From Bacteroidota bacterium (GTDB taxonomy: Bacteria > Bacteroidota > Bacteroidia > AKYH767-A > OLB10): DNA of 64,000 nucleotides. The translations under genes were made by a program, and so were the position numbers. Where the stretch lies: the NCBI GenBank assembly GCA_016699635.1, contig CP064983.1:2542001-2606000 (forward strand). Direction: 5' to 3'. Positions within the stretch are counted from its first letter, which is position 1. Each line of letters starts with the position of its first letter. Positions 9,944-20,200 of this stretch are shown here, piece by piece. Below the pieces are notes generated by a model. The model searched no databases and was not told the origin of the DNA. It was given only the letters and a program-made list of their open reading frames with translations.

Positions 9944-10828
9944 ATGATAATAGATCCCACGCAGATAAAAACAGGTGAGTTTCATGCATTGATGCTTGGT
10001 GCTGTCGCACCACGTCCCATTGCCTTTGCCAGTACGGTTGATAAAGATGGAAAGCCAAATCTGAGCCCTTTTAGTTTTTATAATGCCTTTGGCAGTAAGC
10101 CGCCAATACTTGTTTTCAGTCCTGCACGAAGAGTGCGCGACAATACCATAAAACACACTTTGCAAAACGTTTTTGAAACACGCGAAGTGGTCATTGGTGC
10201 TGTAAATTATAACATTGTCCATCAGGCATCATTAGCAAGTTGCGAATTTCCGGAAGATGTAAATGAGTTTGAAAAAGCAGGATTCACTGCTGTTAAAGCA
10301 GAAAAGGTAAAACCTTTTCTGATAAAAGAGTCGCCTGTAAATTTTGAGTGTAAAGTTTTAGATGTTATTGAAACAGGTAAATTAGGTGGTGCTGCTAATT
10401 TAATCATTTGCGAAATACTGCTCATGCACATACAGGATAATGTGTTGAATGAGCAAGGTAAAATTGATCCTGATAAAATTGATCTGGTAGCACGCATGGG
10501 GGGCGACTTTTATTGCCGTGCATCCGGTAGCGCTGTTTTTACCGTGCCTAAGCCCAATATGAAACTGGGAGTAGGTTTTGATAATATTCCTGAACATATT
10601 AAGAAAAGTGAAGTGCTAACGGGTAACGACTTGGCGCAGTTAGCCAATCAGGAAACTATTCCTTCTACAGAAGAGGTAGCGCATTTTAATCAATCTGATG
10701 AAATGAAAAAATTTAACGAAGCGCTTGCCAATGACCCATTGCATGCACAGTTGGCCAAACATCTTGCTGCACGCAAATTGATACATGCAGGAAAAGTTAA
10801 AGAAGCTTGGATGTTGTTGCTGGCATAA
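9944..10828 (+). CDS. Flavin reductase family protein
   Basis: This 294-residue cytoplasmic protein belongs to the FMN-binding split-barrel flavin reductase-like family (RutF/DIM6-NTAB type). The N-terminal segment VAPRPIAFASTVDKDGKPNL and the following SPFSFYNAFGSKPPILVFSP are diagnostic of the flavin-binding half. The region GKLGGAANLIICEILLMHI continues the barrel. Members reduce flavin with NAD(P)H or bind FMN tightly, but the partner is not evident here. The C-terminal 80 residues are a helical extension seen in Bacteroidota homologues. The start at 9944 follows the dnaX stop by 39 bases, so read-through from dnaX is possible. Confidence 0.88.
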   Translation: MIIDPTQIKTGEFHALMLGAVAPRPIAFASTVDKDGKPNLSPFSFYNAFGSKPPILVFSPARRVRDNTIKHTLQNVFETREVVIGAVNYNIVHQASLASCEFPEDVNEFEKAGFTAVKAEKVKPFLIKESPVNFECKVLDVIETGKLGGAANLIICEILLMHIQDNVLNEQGKIDPDKIDLVARMGGDFYCRASGSAVFTVPKPNMKLGVGFDNIPEHIKKSEVLTGNDLAQLANQETIPSTEEVAHFNQSDEMKKFNEALANDPLHAQLAKHLAARKLIHAGKVKEAWMLLLA

Positions 10829-11189
10829 TAAAACGCAGCAATTAAGTGATAGAGGCACTTTAATAGCAAAGTTTAAAATTTCTTGAATCTGAAGTTGCTG
10901 TGTTTTAAAGTAAGCTAGTGTTCAAATAAATAGCCACAAAAACATTCGTTTTTAAAAACTAAACACTTACTTTTACAGCACTAAATAACAATGCCATGTT
11001 AGAAATTAGACTTTGTTTGCTTTTATCCGGGAGTATGCTGCGCTTTTCTTAACCGCAGCCACAACAGAATTTTTTTTACATTTTTAGTTTTACAAATCAC
11101 TAATTAACGAAACTATTCAAAAGTCTGCAATTGGGTAAAAGGCAAAGTGCTGCACCTGTTTTGGATTTAAGAATAAAAAGAAAAGTAAA
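10829..11189. other. Intergenic region, 361 bases
   Basis: No open frame with coding character and no strong hairpin is visible. The stretch is AT-rich and must hold the end of the flavin reductase transcript and the promoter of the secreted-protein gene starting at 11190. T-rich boxes near 11070-11100 could be part of that promoter, but none matches the Bacteroidota TAnnTTTG element exactly. Confidence 0.4.
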
Positions 11190-12151
11190 ATGAAAAAACT
11201 CATACTATTAATTGCCGTCTGTTGTATTTTCACTCAAACAACAATAGCACAAATTAACCTTGTACCCAATCCGAGTTTTGAGGATACGGTAGCTTGTCCT
11301 ACATTTTTAACTCAAATAGACAGAGCAACTGGGTGGATGAGTTTTAGTTATACACCAGATTATTTTAATGCTTGTGCATCTTCTAATGTACCAGTTTCAG
11401 TTTCTGTGCCTCATAATATTTGGGGTGATCAGACTGCACATACAGGAAATGCTTATGCTGGATTCGGGGCTTATAGTGTTGGCTCGTTATTAAGCATTAG
11501 AGAATATGTTTGTACACAACTAATTCAGCCTACAGTTCCACTTCAAAAATATTATGTTTCTTTTTATGTTTCTAGTTCTTTTGCTTATACTAATGGATTT
11601 AACCCTGGTGTAGCTTGTAATAATATTGGAATGAAATTAACAACACATTCCTATTCTCCATCAACCCCTTTAATTCCTGATAATTTAGCTCAGGTTGTGA
11701 ATCATAGTATTGTTAATGACACCATTAACTGGGTTAAAATTTCCGGATCATTTATTGCAGATTCTGCCTATGATTTTTTATGTATTGGAAATTTCTTTGT
11801 TGATTCTTTAACTAATTACGTTTTAATAGGAGCAAATTCTGGTGATGCTTATTATTATTTAGATGATGTAAAACTATCGACTGATTCTGCTTTTGTAAAT
11901 AGCATTGTCGAAACAAAAGACAATGGTTATATTAAAATATTTCCAAACCCTGCAAGAGACTGGATAGTTGTAGAAGGAAGGAATCTTAAATCAATTGAAG
12001 TGTTTGATTTATGCGGAAGATTGCTTATTCCAAAAGTGCTTGTTTCTTCCTTTAAAACAGAAGTAAATATTTCCTCTTTTAGTTCTGGCATTTTCTATTT
12101 AAGATTTACACTTCAACCGGTATTTACATAAATAAATTTTCCCACTTTTAA
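11190..12151 (+). CDS. Secreted protein with T9SS type A sorting domain
   Basis: The protein has about 320 residues. The signal peptide MKKLILLIAVCCIFTQTTIA precedes a mature N-terminus that begins INLVPNPSFEDTVACP. This NPSFE opening heads a beta-sandwich domain found in Bacteroidota surface proteins (about residues 24-235). The last 70 residues are a T9SS type A sorting domain, starting IKIFPNPARDWIVVEG and including FDLCGRLL. The natural reading stops early at 12131, but one missing base near 12108 restores a normal end, YTSTGIYINKFSHF, finishing at 12151. It should be exported by Sec and T9SS and be held on the surface or released. Its ligand is unknown. Confidence 0.8.
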
Positions 12152-12161
12152 ATTGAAAATT

Positions 12162-13609
12162 ATGAAAATAAATTCAAATATATAATTGTATTGAGTCTGA
12201 TATTATGTAATGTAAGTTTAATATTCGCTCAATCAACCTCTGCAACATTTAATGTAATAATTCCTAATCGGCCCAACATAGCAGGTAACGATTATGTTGG
12301 TTGGGACAATACGGTAAATGTGCCCCTTGAGATTCGACATAATGCAAACCAATCAATAATATTCTATACAACCGGAATACAACGCGCCACCATACTAGGC
12401 AACGGCAGAGTAGGAATAGGAATCAATAATCCGTTGTGGCAATTAGATGTAGCCGATGAGATTAACATATCTCAGCCACGCAACTATTATATGATAGGTG
12501 GCGAAACAGTACTTCATAATGCCGGAACAGAAAATATTTTTACCGGTGTAAATTGTGGAAAAGATATTTTGGCTGGAAGTGCCTCGGGAAACATGAATGT
12601 ATTCAATGGATATTCTGCCGGTGAATTTGCTTCCGGCAACGACAATGTTTTTATAGGTCATAGTACAGGATGATATAGTAAAGGCCGATCCAATATATTT
12701 ATAGGCTCTTCTGCCGGTATGGACAATCTTGGTGATTATAATTCAATAGTTGGTTTTACAGCTGGAATGTATTTAACTACAGGAATTGAAAATACATTTA
12801 TGGGATTACGCTCTGGTGAATGTAATACAACAGGAAGTTATAACACCTTTTATGGTTCAAGAGCAGGCATTGGTCAAAATCCATCAACACCAATTGTTGG
12901 CCGCAACAATTCTTTTTTTGGTTATGCCAGTGGCCAGGCAATTAAAGATGGTAATGATAATATTTTTGCCGGAAGTCATTCTGGAAATAGCAATAGTTCA
13001 GGTTCATATAATACTTTCATTGGTGGAAATGCAGGATATAATAACGAAAAAGGAACTTATAATACTTATATTGGAAATAATGCAGGGTCGCCTGTAAGTT
13101 ATAATCTTCATTATGCATCAGCAATAGGCACCAATGCCACCGTTATGAATGATAAAGTAATGATATTGGGAGATAATGATATAAACGTGGGCATAGGCAT
13201 GTCAGGTGTTCTAGGCGGCCCTCTTACCAAACTACAAATTTTAAGTAAAAATGTACCACAGTTTCGTATTTCTTATGATTATGGAAATAATATACACACC
13301 GACTTTCAAACAACAGCAAGTGGTGATTTGAAAATCAATCCAACAGGACACTTTACAGGATTTGATTTGTCTGTTTCGCCTGCAAATGTTGTTGATATTA
13401 ATTCTTCCTCATCAGCAATTAGCGGATTGCGTTTAAGAAATTTAAGTACAACAAGCAATTCAAATGGTAAAGTACTTAGTGTTGACAATAGTGGCGATGT
13501 TATTTTGGTGAGGGATAACAGTGTAGAACTAATTGCTATGATAAAACAACTTCAACAACAAGTAAATTCATTACAACAAAAATTAGAAGCAACATTAAAT
13601 CAACACTAA
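12162..13609 (+). CDS. Secreted YadA-head-like repeat protein, broken by a frameshift and a stop
   Basis: The likely start is ATG 12162, but one base is missing before 12182. After that the frame shows a signal peptide core (VLSLILCNVSLIFAQS). From about 12500 to 13120 there are around ten repeats of roughly 24 residues with the pattern N-x-F-x-G-x-x-A/S-G, as in trimeric autotransporter heads and Bacteroidota fibre-like proteins. A typical segment KVMILGDNDINVGIG follows, then a C-terminal coiled coil (MIKQLQQQVNSLQQKLE). An in-frame TGA at 12671 interrupts one repeat, where glycine or tryptophan would be expected; the same frame continues immediately. It may be a stalked surface protein. 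Its missing sorting domain may be the remnant at 13781-14038. Confidence 0.65.
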
Positions 13610-13731
13610 TAATTATCCAGAAATCGGATTGACTTTAACCATACACATTACAATAAATTTTAAATTTCCTTTTCTGGTTAGCTTTGATGCTAACAATATA
13701 CAGGCAATTTTCAATCAATGATATTTAGAGT

Positions 13732-13757
13732 GCCCCTAAATCCCCAAATGGGGACTT
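13732..13757. repeat. Short GC-rich palindromic element (REP-like candidate)
   Basis: A G/C-block sequence stands out in an AT-rich spacer. It contains the palindrome TCCCCAAATGGGGA preceded by CCCCTAAA. Similar blocks of C4/G4 separated by AAAT are, from memory, scattered between genes in many Bacteroidota genomes. It sits exactly between the coiled-coil protein and a detached sorting-domain remnant. Only one copy is visible in this window, so calling it a repeat is an inference. Confidence 0.35.
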
Positions 13758-13780
13758 CTCACCATACATTATAAAACTAA

Positions 13781-14038
13781 GGAGATAAAAGATTATGCAA
13801 TGTTTTATGGTGCAACACCACCATTAGCTGGAACATACTACCACAACAGGAACCATTAAATGCCATGTTGATTTTTTACAATTCCGATGGCAGCATTTTA
13901 AAGATGGCTAAGATTCAGCAAATAGGAGAAGGCTCTCTGTTGGTATATGGTAGCAACCTTTCATCAGGTCAGTATAGTTATTCTTTAGTGGTCAATAATA
14001 CAACCATTAAAACCAAACAAATGGTAAAGGTAAAATAG
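13781..14038 (+). pseudogene. Detached C-terminal sorting-like domain remnant
   Basis: A frame open from 13781 without a usable start encodes about 85 residues resembling the C-terminal domain of Bacteroidota fibre-like secreted proteins: TTISWNILPQQEPLNAM, LIFYNSDGSILK, then YGSNLSSGQYSYSLVVNN and a basic end TKQMVKVK. The ATG at 13795 is out of frame with it. In related proteins this domain directly follows a coiled coil, which is how the gene ending at 13609 finishes, so this is probably its former C-terminus. About 170 bases of non-coding sequence, including a palindromic element, separate them. Confidence 0.55.
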
Positions 14039-14050
14039 GGCATTTTAAAA

Positions 14051-14088
14051 ACAAAGGAGGCAGCTGCATTCGCAGCCGCCTCCTTTGT
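14051..14088. terminator. Bidirectional hairpin terminator
   Basis: A 17-base stem with one mismatch and a four-base loop (ATTC) joins ACAAAGGAGGCAGCTGC to its near-complement. It is flanked by A-rich and T-rich tracts on both sides. It lies between the end of the rightward secreted-protein region and the end of the leftward OmpA gene, so it can serve both. Confidence 0.85.
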
Positions 14089-14105
14089 TTTATTGCATAA
14101 TCAGC

Positions 14106-16260
14106 TTATTTCACATTCAACACTTTAAATTCTGTACGTCTGTTTTGCTGATGTTCTTCTTCTGTACAAGGCACAACACGTGTCCCTTCACATTCGCAAT
14201 GATTAATCAGCTTAGATTCTCCATAGCCTTTGTAAGTCATCCTTGACGCTTCAACACCTTTTTTAACGATATATTGTACAGCAGACTTAGCACGTTTTTC
14301 AGAAAGATCCATGTTGTACTTGAAGCTAGCACGGCAGTCTGTATGTGAGCCTAATTCTATCTGCATCTTAGGATACTTTTTCATAATGTCAACCAACTTA
14401 TCCAATTCTTTTGCAGCATCAGGTCTGATATTCCACTTAGCCAAGTCATAATAAATATTGTCCACACGAATTACATCACCCTGACAGAAGAAACCAAAGT
14501 CTGCTTTCAGAACAGTTGATTTTGTTAATCCAATAGTAGAGCGGTCAGCAAAGTTGTCTGCACAATTTTCTCTAAAGGTCATCACTTTGTAGTTAGTCTC
14601 AGGCTCTAAATCAAAATGATAATTTCCATTTGCATCAGTGAGTGTTTCAGTTTCTTTATTTGTTTTTAAATTCATCAGTTTAACCGGGTGGTTAGGTAAT
14701 GCTGATTTGTCTTCTTCAAGATAAACATGACCTTCAAGAGTAAATGCAGGGATTTTTGATAATGGAATTTTAATTACCTGCGGCTCGTCATTTACGCCAT
14801 TGATAGATACTTTATTTTCTTTGTATTCATCCTTCGATGCAATGAAATCGTAATTCTGTCCGATTGATAGACATGATTTGAATTTTCCTTTGTCATCAGT
14901 TTGTACTTCAGCAAACTTATTACCTCCTTCATTGATTACAACTTTAGCATTGGCAAGTGGCAGGTTGGTTTCTTTATCATACACCAAACCATCCAAAGGC
15001 ACACAGTTCTTTTTAAACATGTACAAATCGTCATTCTCATTTTTAGTGTCACGGTTTGATGTCAAGTAGCCACACATGTTTTTCTTATCGTAAACATAAG
15101 CAAAGTCATCAAAGGTAGAATTGAGTGGGCTGCCGATATTCTCTGCAGTTTTGAATTTTCCATTCTCAAACTCACATTTAAAAATATCTAATCCACCCAT
15201 ACCACTGCGACCATTTGAAGAGAAAAACAGATTGCCCTCATGATCAATATAAGGAAATACTTCATTTTCTGTAGTGTTTACTTCGGCACCAAGATTTACA
15301 GGTTTGTCCCAGTCACCATTTACTCTGTTGCAGACCCAAATATCCATGCCGCCTTTTCCACCGGGCATATCACTGGCAAAGTAAAGTTTGTTGCCATCTT
15401 TAGAAATAAATGGATGGCACATGAGTAGGTCTTGTTGTTGTATTTAAATTCTTTAAATGCATCAAATTTTCCATTAACCTTTGTTGCACTTAGTATTTTT
15501 AGTCTTACTATTCTGTTTTGATCACGTACAATTTTTCCATTCTCTTCATAGTTTCGGGTAATGTACATTTCGTTGCCGTCAGAAGAAAATGAAACGGGTC
15601 CGTCATTGTATTTTGATTTGTCGGCAAGTTCTAATAAGACCGGAGTGCAGAAATTATTTTCTTTTCCCTTACTAAACCATAAAGACAGATATGGTTTTGA
15701 TGTCCAATCCTGTGTTTTGCTTTTACCATCTTCACGCGATGATGCAAAGACAATTCCATCTTCATAAGGCACAGCACACATGTCACCATTAACAGAGTTT
15801 ATCAGTAACCGTTTAACAATCCATGATCCCTGCTGCTGACCAAAGGTGTTGTTCTTTAAAGCATTTAGCTGCTCTGCCACCAATTTATCATTCGGGTTTT
15901 TTGCTAGGTATTTTTCAAGATGCATTTCGGCTTTGTCTTTTTTATCAAGACTTATCAGCACTTTAGCATATTGCAGATGCTCATTGTTGGTTGCATTGGT
16001 ATCTGCTGTAATTTTCTCATACCACTTTTCTGCTTCTTTATATTGATTGTTTTTCTGTAGCAGTCGGCAAGTTTTGATGCCGTACCATGATTGTATTCTT
16101 TAGAGAGAACTTTCTCATACAGCGGTATTGCTTTTCCAAAGCTGTACTTGGAATAAAGTTGGTCTGCAAGAACCAAATCATCCTGCTGTGCAAAGCTTGC
16201 CGTTGCAACTAAAAGTGCTGCAAAAACAAAAACTATTTTCTTTATATGCGATATTATCAT
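14106..16260 (-). CDS. OmpA family protein with TPR and propeller domains (PorE-like), frameshifted
   Basis: Three overlapping frames join into one protein of about 718 residues. The likely start at 16260 gives MIISHIKKIVFVFAALLVA and a signal peptide ending SFAQQ. A TPR-like helical region follows (about 30-110), then WD40-like/PD40 blades (such as SSDGNEMYITRNYE and DGNKLYFASDMPGGKGGMDI). Two carboxypeptidase-regulatory-like beta-sandwiches come next (PLANAKVVINEGG; LEGHVYLEEDKSALP). The end is an OmpA peptidoglycan-binding domain with ELGSHTDCRASFKYN and NRRTEFKV. This order matches PorE-type proteins tied to T9SS. Breaks are one missing A near 16055 and one missing C near 15425. It is last in the adhesin operon and probably anchors the PorP/SprF partner to the cell wall. 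Confidence 0.85.
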
Positions 16261-16279
16261 AATACAGTTTTTAAATTGG

Positions 16280-17221
16280 TTAGAAGAAACGTGGACTAAG
16301 TACACCTGTACGTTTAAGCGGAATGTCGTAGCCAAGTGTTATCTCATGTGTGCCCGAGTTGTATTTGTTTAATTGGTTTGTTGTGTAATCATAAGAATAT
16401 CCAAGGCGCAATTGTTTGGTTAAATTGACTTGTGCAAAAACCGATGCAGCGGCACCTGTTCTGTATGTTAATCCAATCCAGAAAATTTCATTGAAGTATG
16501 CTGCCAAAGTTACATCAGCCTGAATGGTTGCACCATCAGATGCTTTTATCATGGTCATTGGCTTCAATTTTATTTCCGGACTCACATCAAATACATAACC
16601 ACCGGTAAGGAAGTAATGAAAGTTCTGATGTGTAAATTTATTTTTAATATCTCCTCCATTCACTGAGTCAATGTAGTTTTCAATCAACCTTGGAATAGAA
16701 AAACCTGCATAAAACCGCTTGGTGTTATAATATATTCCGAATCCTGCATTAGGCACCAACTTCGAAACATTCTGACTGAACTGAATATCGTTCGGGTCGT
16801 GTGTAACAACATCAAGATAGTTTTCTTTCATGTGGATAAGCCCGGCCTGCAACCCAAAGGCTAAACGGCCATTCTCACTCGTTTGTAATCTATATGCATA
16901 GTTGGTAAAGAAACCTACTTTCTTTTCTACACCGATAGATTCATTCATGAAAGAAATTCCTAAGCCCACTTTTTTATTTTTCACAGGACCATGTAGTGAA
17001 ACAGTCTGTGTTTTTGGAGCTCCATCCATACCAACCCATTGGTTTCTGTACAATGCAGTTGCCGATATCTGATCGCGCGAGCCTGCATAAGCCGGGTTGA
17101 TAAACATTTCGTTAAACATGTATTGTGTAAACAATGGGTCGTACTGTGCACTGGCTTTAATGCTGCATATAGAGGTCAGTAATACTGACATAACCCATAT
17201 TTTTTTTATTGTTGAATACAT
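16280..17221 (-). CDS. PorP/SprF family type IX secretion membrane protein
   Basis: This is a 313-residue outer-membrane beta-barrel protein of the PorP/SprF family. The chosen start at 17221 gives a signal peptide (MYSTIKKIWVMSVLLTSICS) ending in KASAQ; an upstream ATG at 17269 would add 16 residues. The family signature after cleavage is clear: YDPLFTQYMFNEMFINPAYA, then YRNQWVGMDGAPKTQT. The C-terminus is a run of amphipathic strands ending GYDIPLKRTGVLSPRFF. SprF is needed to export the SprB adhesin in Flavobacterium johnsoniae, and paralogues sit next to genes for type B sorting-domain cargo. Here it starts about 50 bases after the giant adhesin and precedes the OmpA gene. Confidence 0.93.
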   Translation of the reverse strand: MYSTIKKIWVMSVLLTSICSIKASAQYDPLFTQYMFNEMFINPAYAGSRDQISATALYRNQWVGMDGAPKTQTVSLHGPVKNKKVGLGISFMNESIGVEKKVGFFTNYAYRLQTSENGRLAFGLQAGLIHMKENYLDVVTHDPNDIQFSQNVSKLVPNAGFGIYYNTKRFYAGFSIPRLIENYIDSVNGGDIKNKFTHQNFHYFLTGGYVFDVSPEIKLKPMTMIKASDGATIQADVTLAAYFNEIFWIGLTYRTGAAASVFAQVNLTKQLRLGYSYDYTTNQLNKYNSGTHEITLGYDIPLKRTGVLSPRFF

Positions 17222-17273
17222 TGCTATACTGATTTTGTTGTTGTGAATTCTGTTTATTGCTTCTTTCATATTC

Positions 17274-20200
17274 TTATCGTTTTAGTGTCAGATATCCCTG
17301 CATTGGCTTCTTGCCATCATTCAGGTCGAGTATGAAATAGTATGTTCCGTTTGGTAATTGCTGTCCGAGATAAACACCGGCAACGTTTGAAGTACCGTCC
17401 CACGAATTGTCGTAGTCTCGTTTTTTATAAACCAAGTTACCCCATCTGTTGTAGATATAGAGTAAGTTGCCAGGATATTTGCTCAAGCCATCAATCACAT
17501 AAGTGTCGTTTACTGCATTACCATCCGGTGAGAATCCTGTAGGCACAAACAGTGTGTCACAGATAACACTTACCATTACTTCGCTCACCACTTCGCAACC
17601 TTCGTTAGAGCGAATGGTTACAGTATAGGTTGTTGAAGCTTTTGGTGTTGCAATAGGATTGGCAATTGTAGAGTCATTTAAACCTGCTCCCGGATGCCAG
17701 CTATACCATGAACCACCGGTTGCAAATAGTTGTGCTATCTCTCCATTATTCGGACAAATCATCATGCCTGGACTTACAGTGTAACCACTCACTGAATTTA
17801 CTTTCACTTCAACAGGTGTAGAAGTAAAGTTGCCACAAGAGTTGGTTAACGATACTGTATAAACACCTGCAGCAGGAGTAGTGAGTGATGGTGATGTTGC
17901 ACCGGGCAATACTTGTCCATTAACATACCATTGATAAGTACCATTCTGAACTACTGTTGCATTTAAAGTTACTTTTCCGCCAACACAAAACTCTGTCGGT
18001 CCGTCAGCATTCATATTAAATACTGAGATGTCGGTTACTACCTGTGTCTGTTGTACAGTACAACCATTAGCATCTGTAATGCTAACAGTATATGTTCCTG
18101 CACCAACATTGGTAAGGCTTTGGTAAGTTGAACCATTATTCCAAACATAAGCATAAGGTTGAGTACCACCGGCTACTGTAAGGTCTATGTTAGCACCATT
18201 ACCTGTAAGACAGTTAGCTTCATTAGCTGTTGAAGATGCAGTGAGTGCAAATGCAGGTTGTGTAATTGTTACAGTCTGCTGATCTGTACATCCTTTCTGA
18301 TCTGTAACAGTTAATGAATATGTTCCGGGAGTAAGGTTGCTCAATTGAGAACTGCTTGAACCGTTGTTCCACTGATAAGTGTAAGCAGGAGTACCGCCTT
18401 GCGTTGTTACGCTGATACTACCATTGTTCAGTCCATAGCATGGTATCTGTGTTGCAGAAATTATATTGCTTAGAATTGAATCAGGTTGTGTAATCACAAA
18501 CACCGTATCTGTTGAACAGTTGTAACTGTCCGTAACGATTACTTTGTAATTGCCTGCTGTAAGATTGCTGATTGATGGTGTTGTCATACCGTTTGTCCAG
18601 ATGTAGGAGTAAGGAGCAATACCACCTGATGCAGTTACTGAAGCAGAGCCTGTGTTATTGCCATGACAGTTAATATTTGTTTGTTGTCCGGTTAATGATA
18701 AAGCTTGTGTAGGACCATTAATAGTAAACGTTTGTGAGAAAGTACAACCTGCACTATCAGTTATTGTAACCGTATATTGACCTGCACCAATGTTTACCAG
18801 ATTTTCTGTCGTGTCGCCATTGCTCCAGCTATAAGAGTATGGCACTGTTCCACCTGTAGGATTCAACATTATTGATCCTGATGTAAGAGATGAACAATCA
18901 AGATTTGTTACAACAGGGAAGGCATATAATGCACCTTCCGGTGTAGGAACGTAAGTTGAAGTCTGCGCAATACAACTGTTAGAGTCAACAATATATACAG
19001 AGTATGAACCACCTGTTAAGTTAGTCAGGTTGGCAGTAGTGTCACCATTGCTCCAATAGTATTGATAAGGTGGTGTTCCACCGGTAACAGTAAGATTAAT
19101 TGCACCTGTGCTGTCAGCAAAACATCCTACCGGAGTCATAACAATACTTGGAGAAAGCGGACCATTAGGTTGTGTCACTGCTGTCACAAGGCTGAATGTA
19201 CATCCGTTTGCATCAGTTATTGAAACAGTATAGTTCCCTGCTGTTAAGTTCGATAAGTCTTCTGTAACATCACCTGTATTCCAAACATAACTGTAAGGCA
19301 TGGTACCACCTGTTACAGTAACATCAACAGCGCCATTGTTACCACCGAAACAACTTACTGATGATGTCATCTGATAGGTTGCATTCACTGCTGCTGCCGG
19401 TTGTTGAACTTCAATAGAGTCAGTTGCACTACATCCATTTGCATCAGTCACAGTAACAGAATACCATCCTGAAGCAAGGTTGCTGATATTTTGAGTGTTG
19501 TTTCCATTACTCCAGAAGTAAGTGTAAGGACTTGTTCCACCAACAGGATTTGTATTAATCGCTCCATTGTTTCCACCAAAACAGTTTACATTTTGTTGTA
19601 GTGAAAGATTGTTACTTAATGCCAATGCAGGTTGTGAAAGATTTGCAGAAATTGACCATGTACAACCGTTCTGATCAGTAACAGTTACCTCATATAAACC
19701 GGAAGTAATGTTGTTAAGATCCTGTGTTGTCTGACCGGAATTCCACAGATAAGTATAAGGAGTTGTACCACCGTTAACCGTAAGATCAATGTTTCCTGAT
19801 GCATTACCAAAGCAGCCTATATTACCTATTGATGAGATTCCACCGGATATGCTGTCTTGTGGCTGATTAATTGTCACAGACTGATTAGATGTACAACCAT
19901 TAGCATCAGTAATAGTTACATTATAACTTCCTGCAGCTAATGATGGTTGATTTTGTGTTGTTGAACCATTGCTCCACACAATTGAGTAAGGAGTTGTTCC
20001 ACCTTGTATGTCAAGATTTGCACTTCCTGTGTTGCCACCGAAACAAAGCACTGGACTTGTTGAAGTGATAGAAGAAGTAAGACCAGCAGCAGGTTGTGTT
20101 AAAGTTATGTTTTGTTGAACTGTACAGTTGTTTGCATCTGTAACAGTTACACTGTATGTTCCTGCAGCAATGTTCGATAAATCTTCAGTGTTTGCACCGT

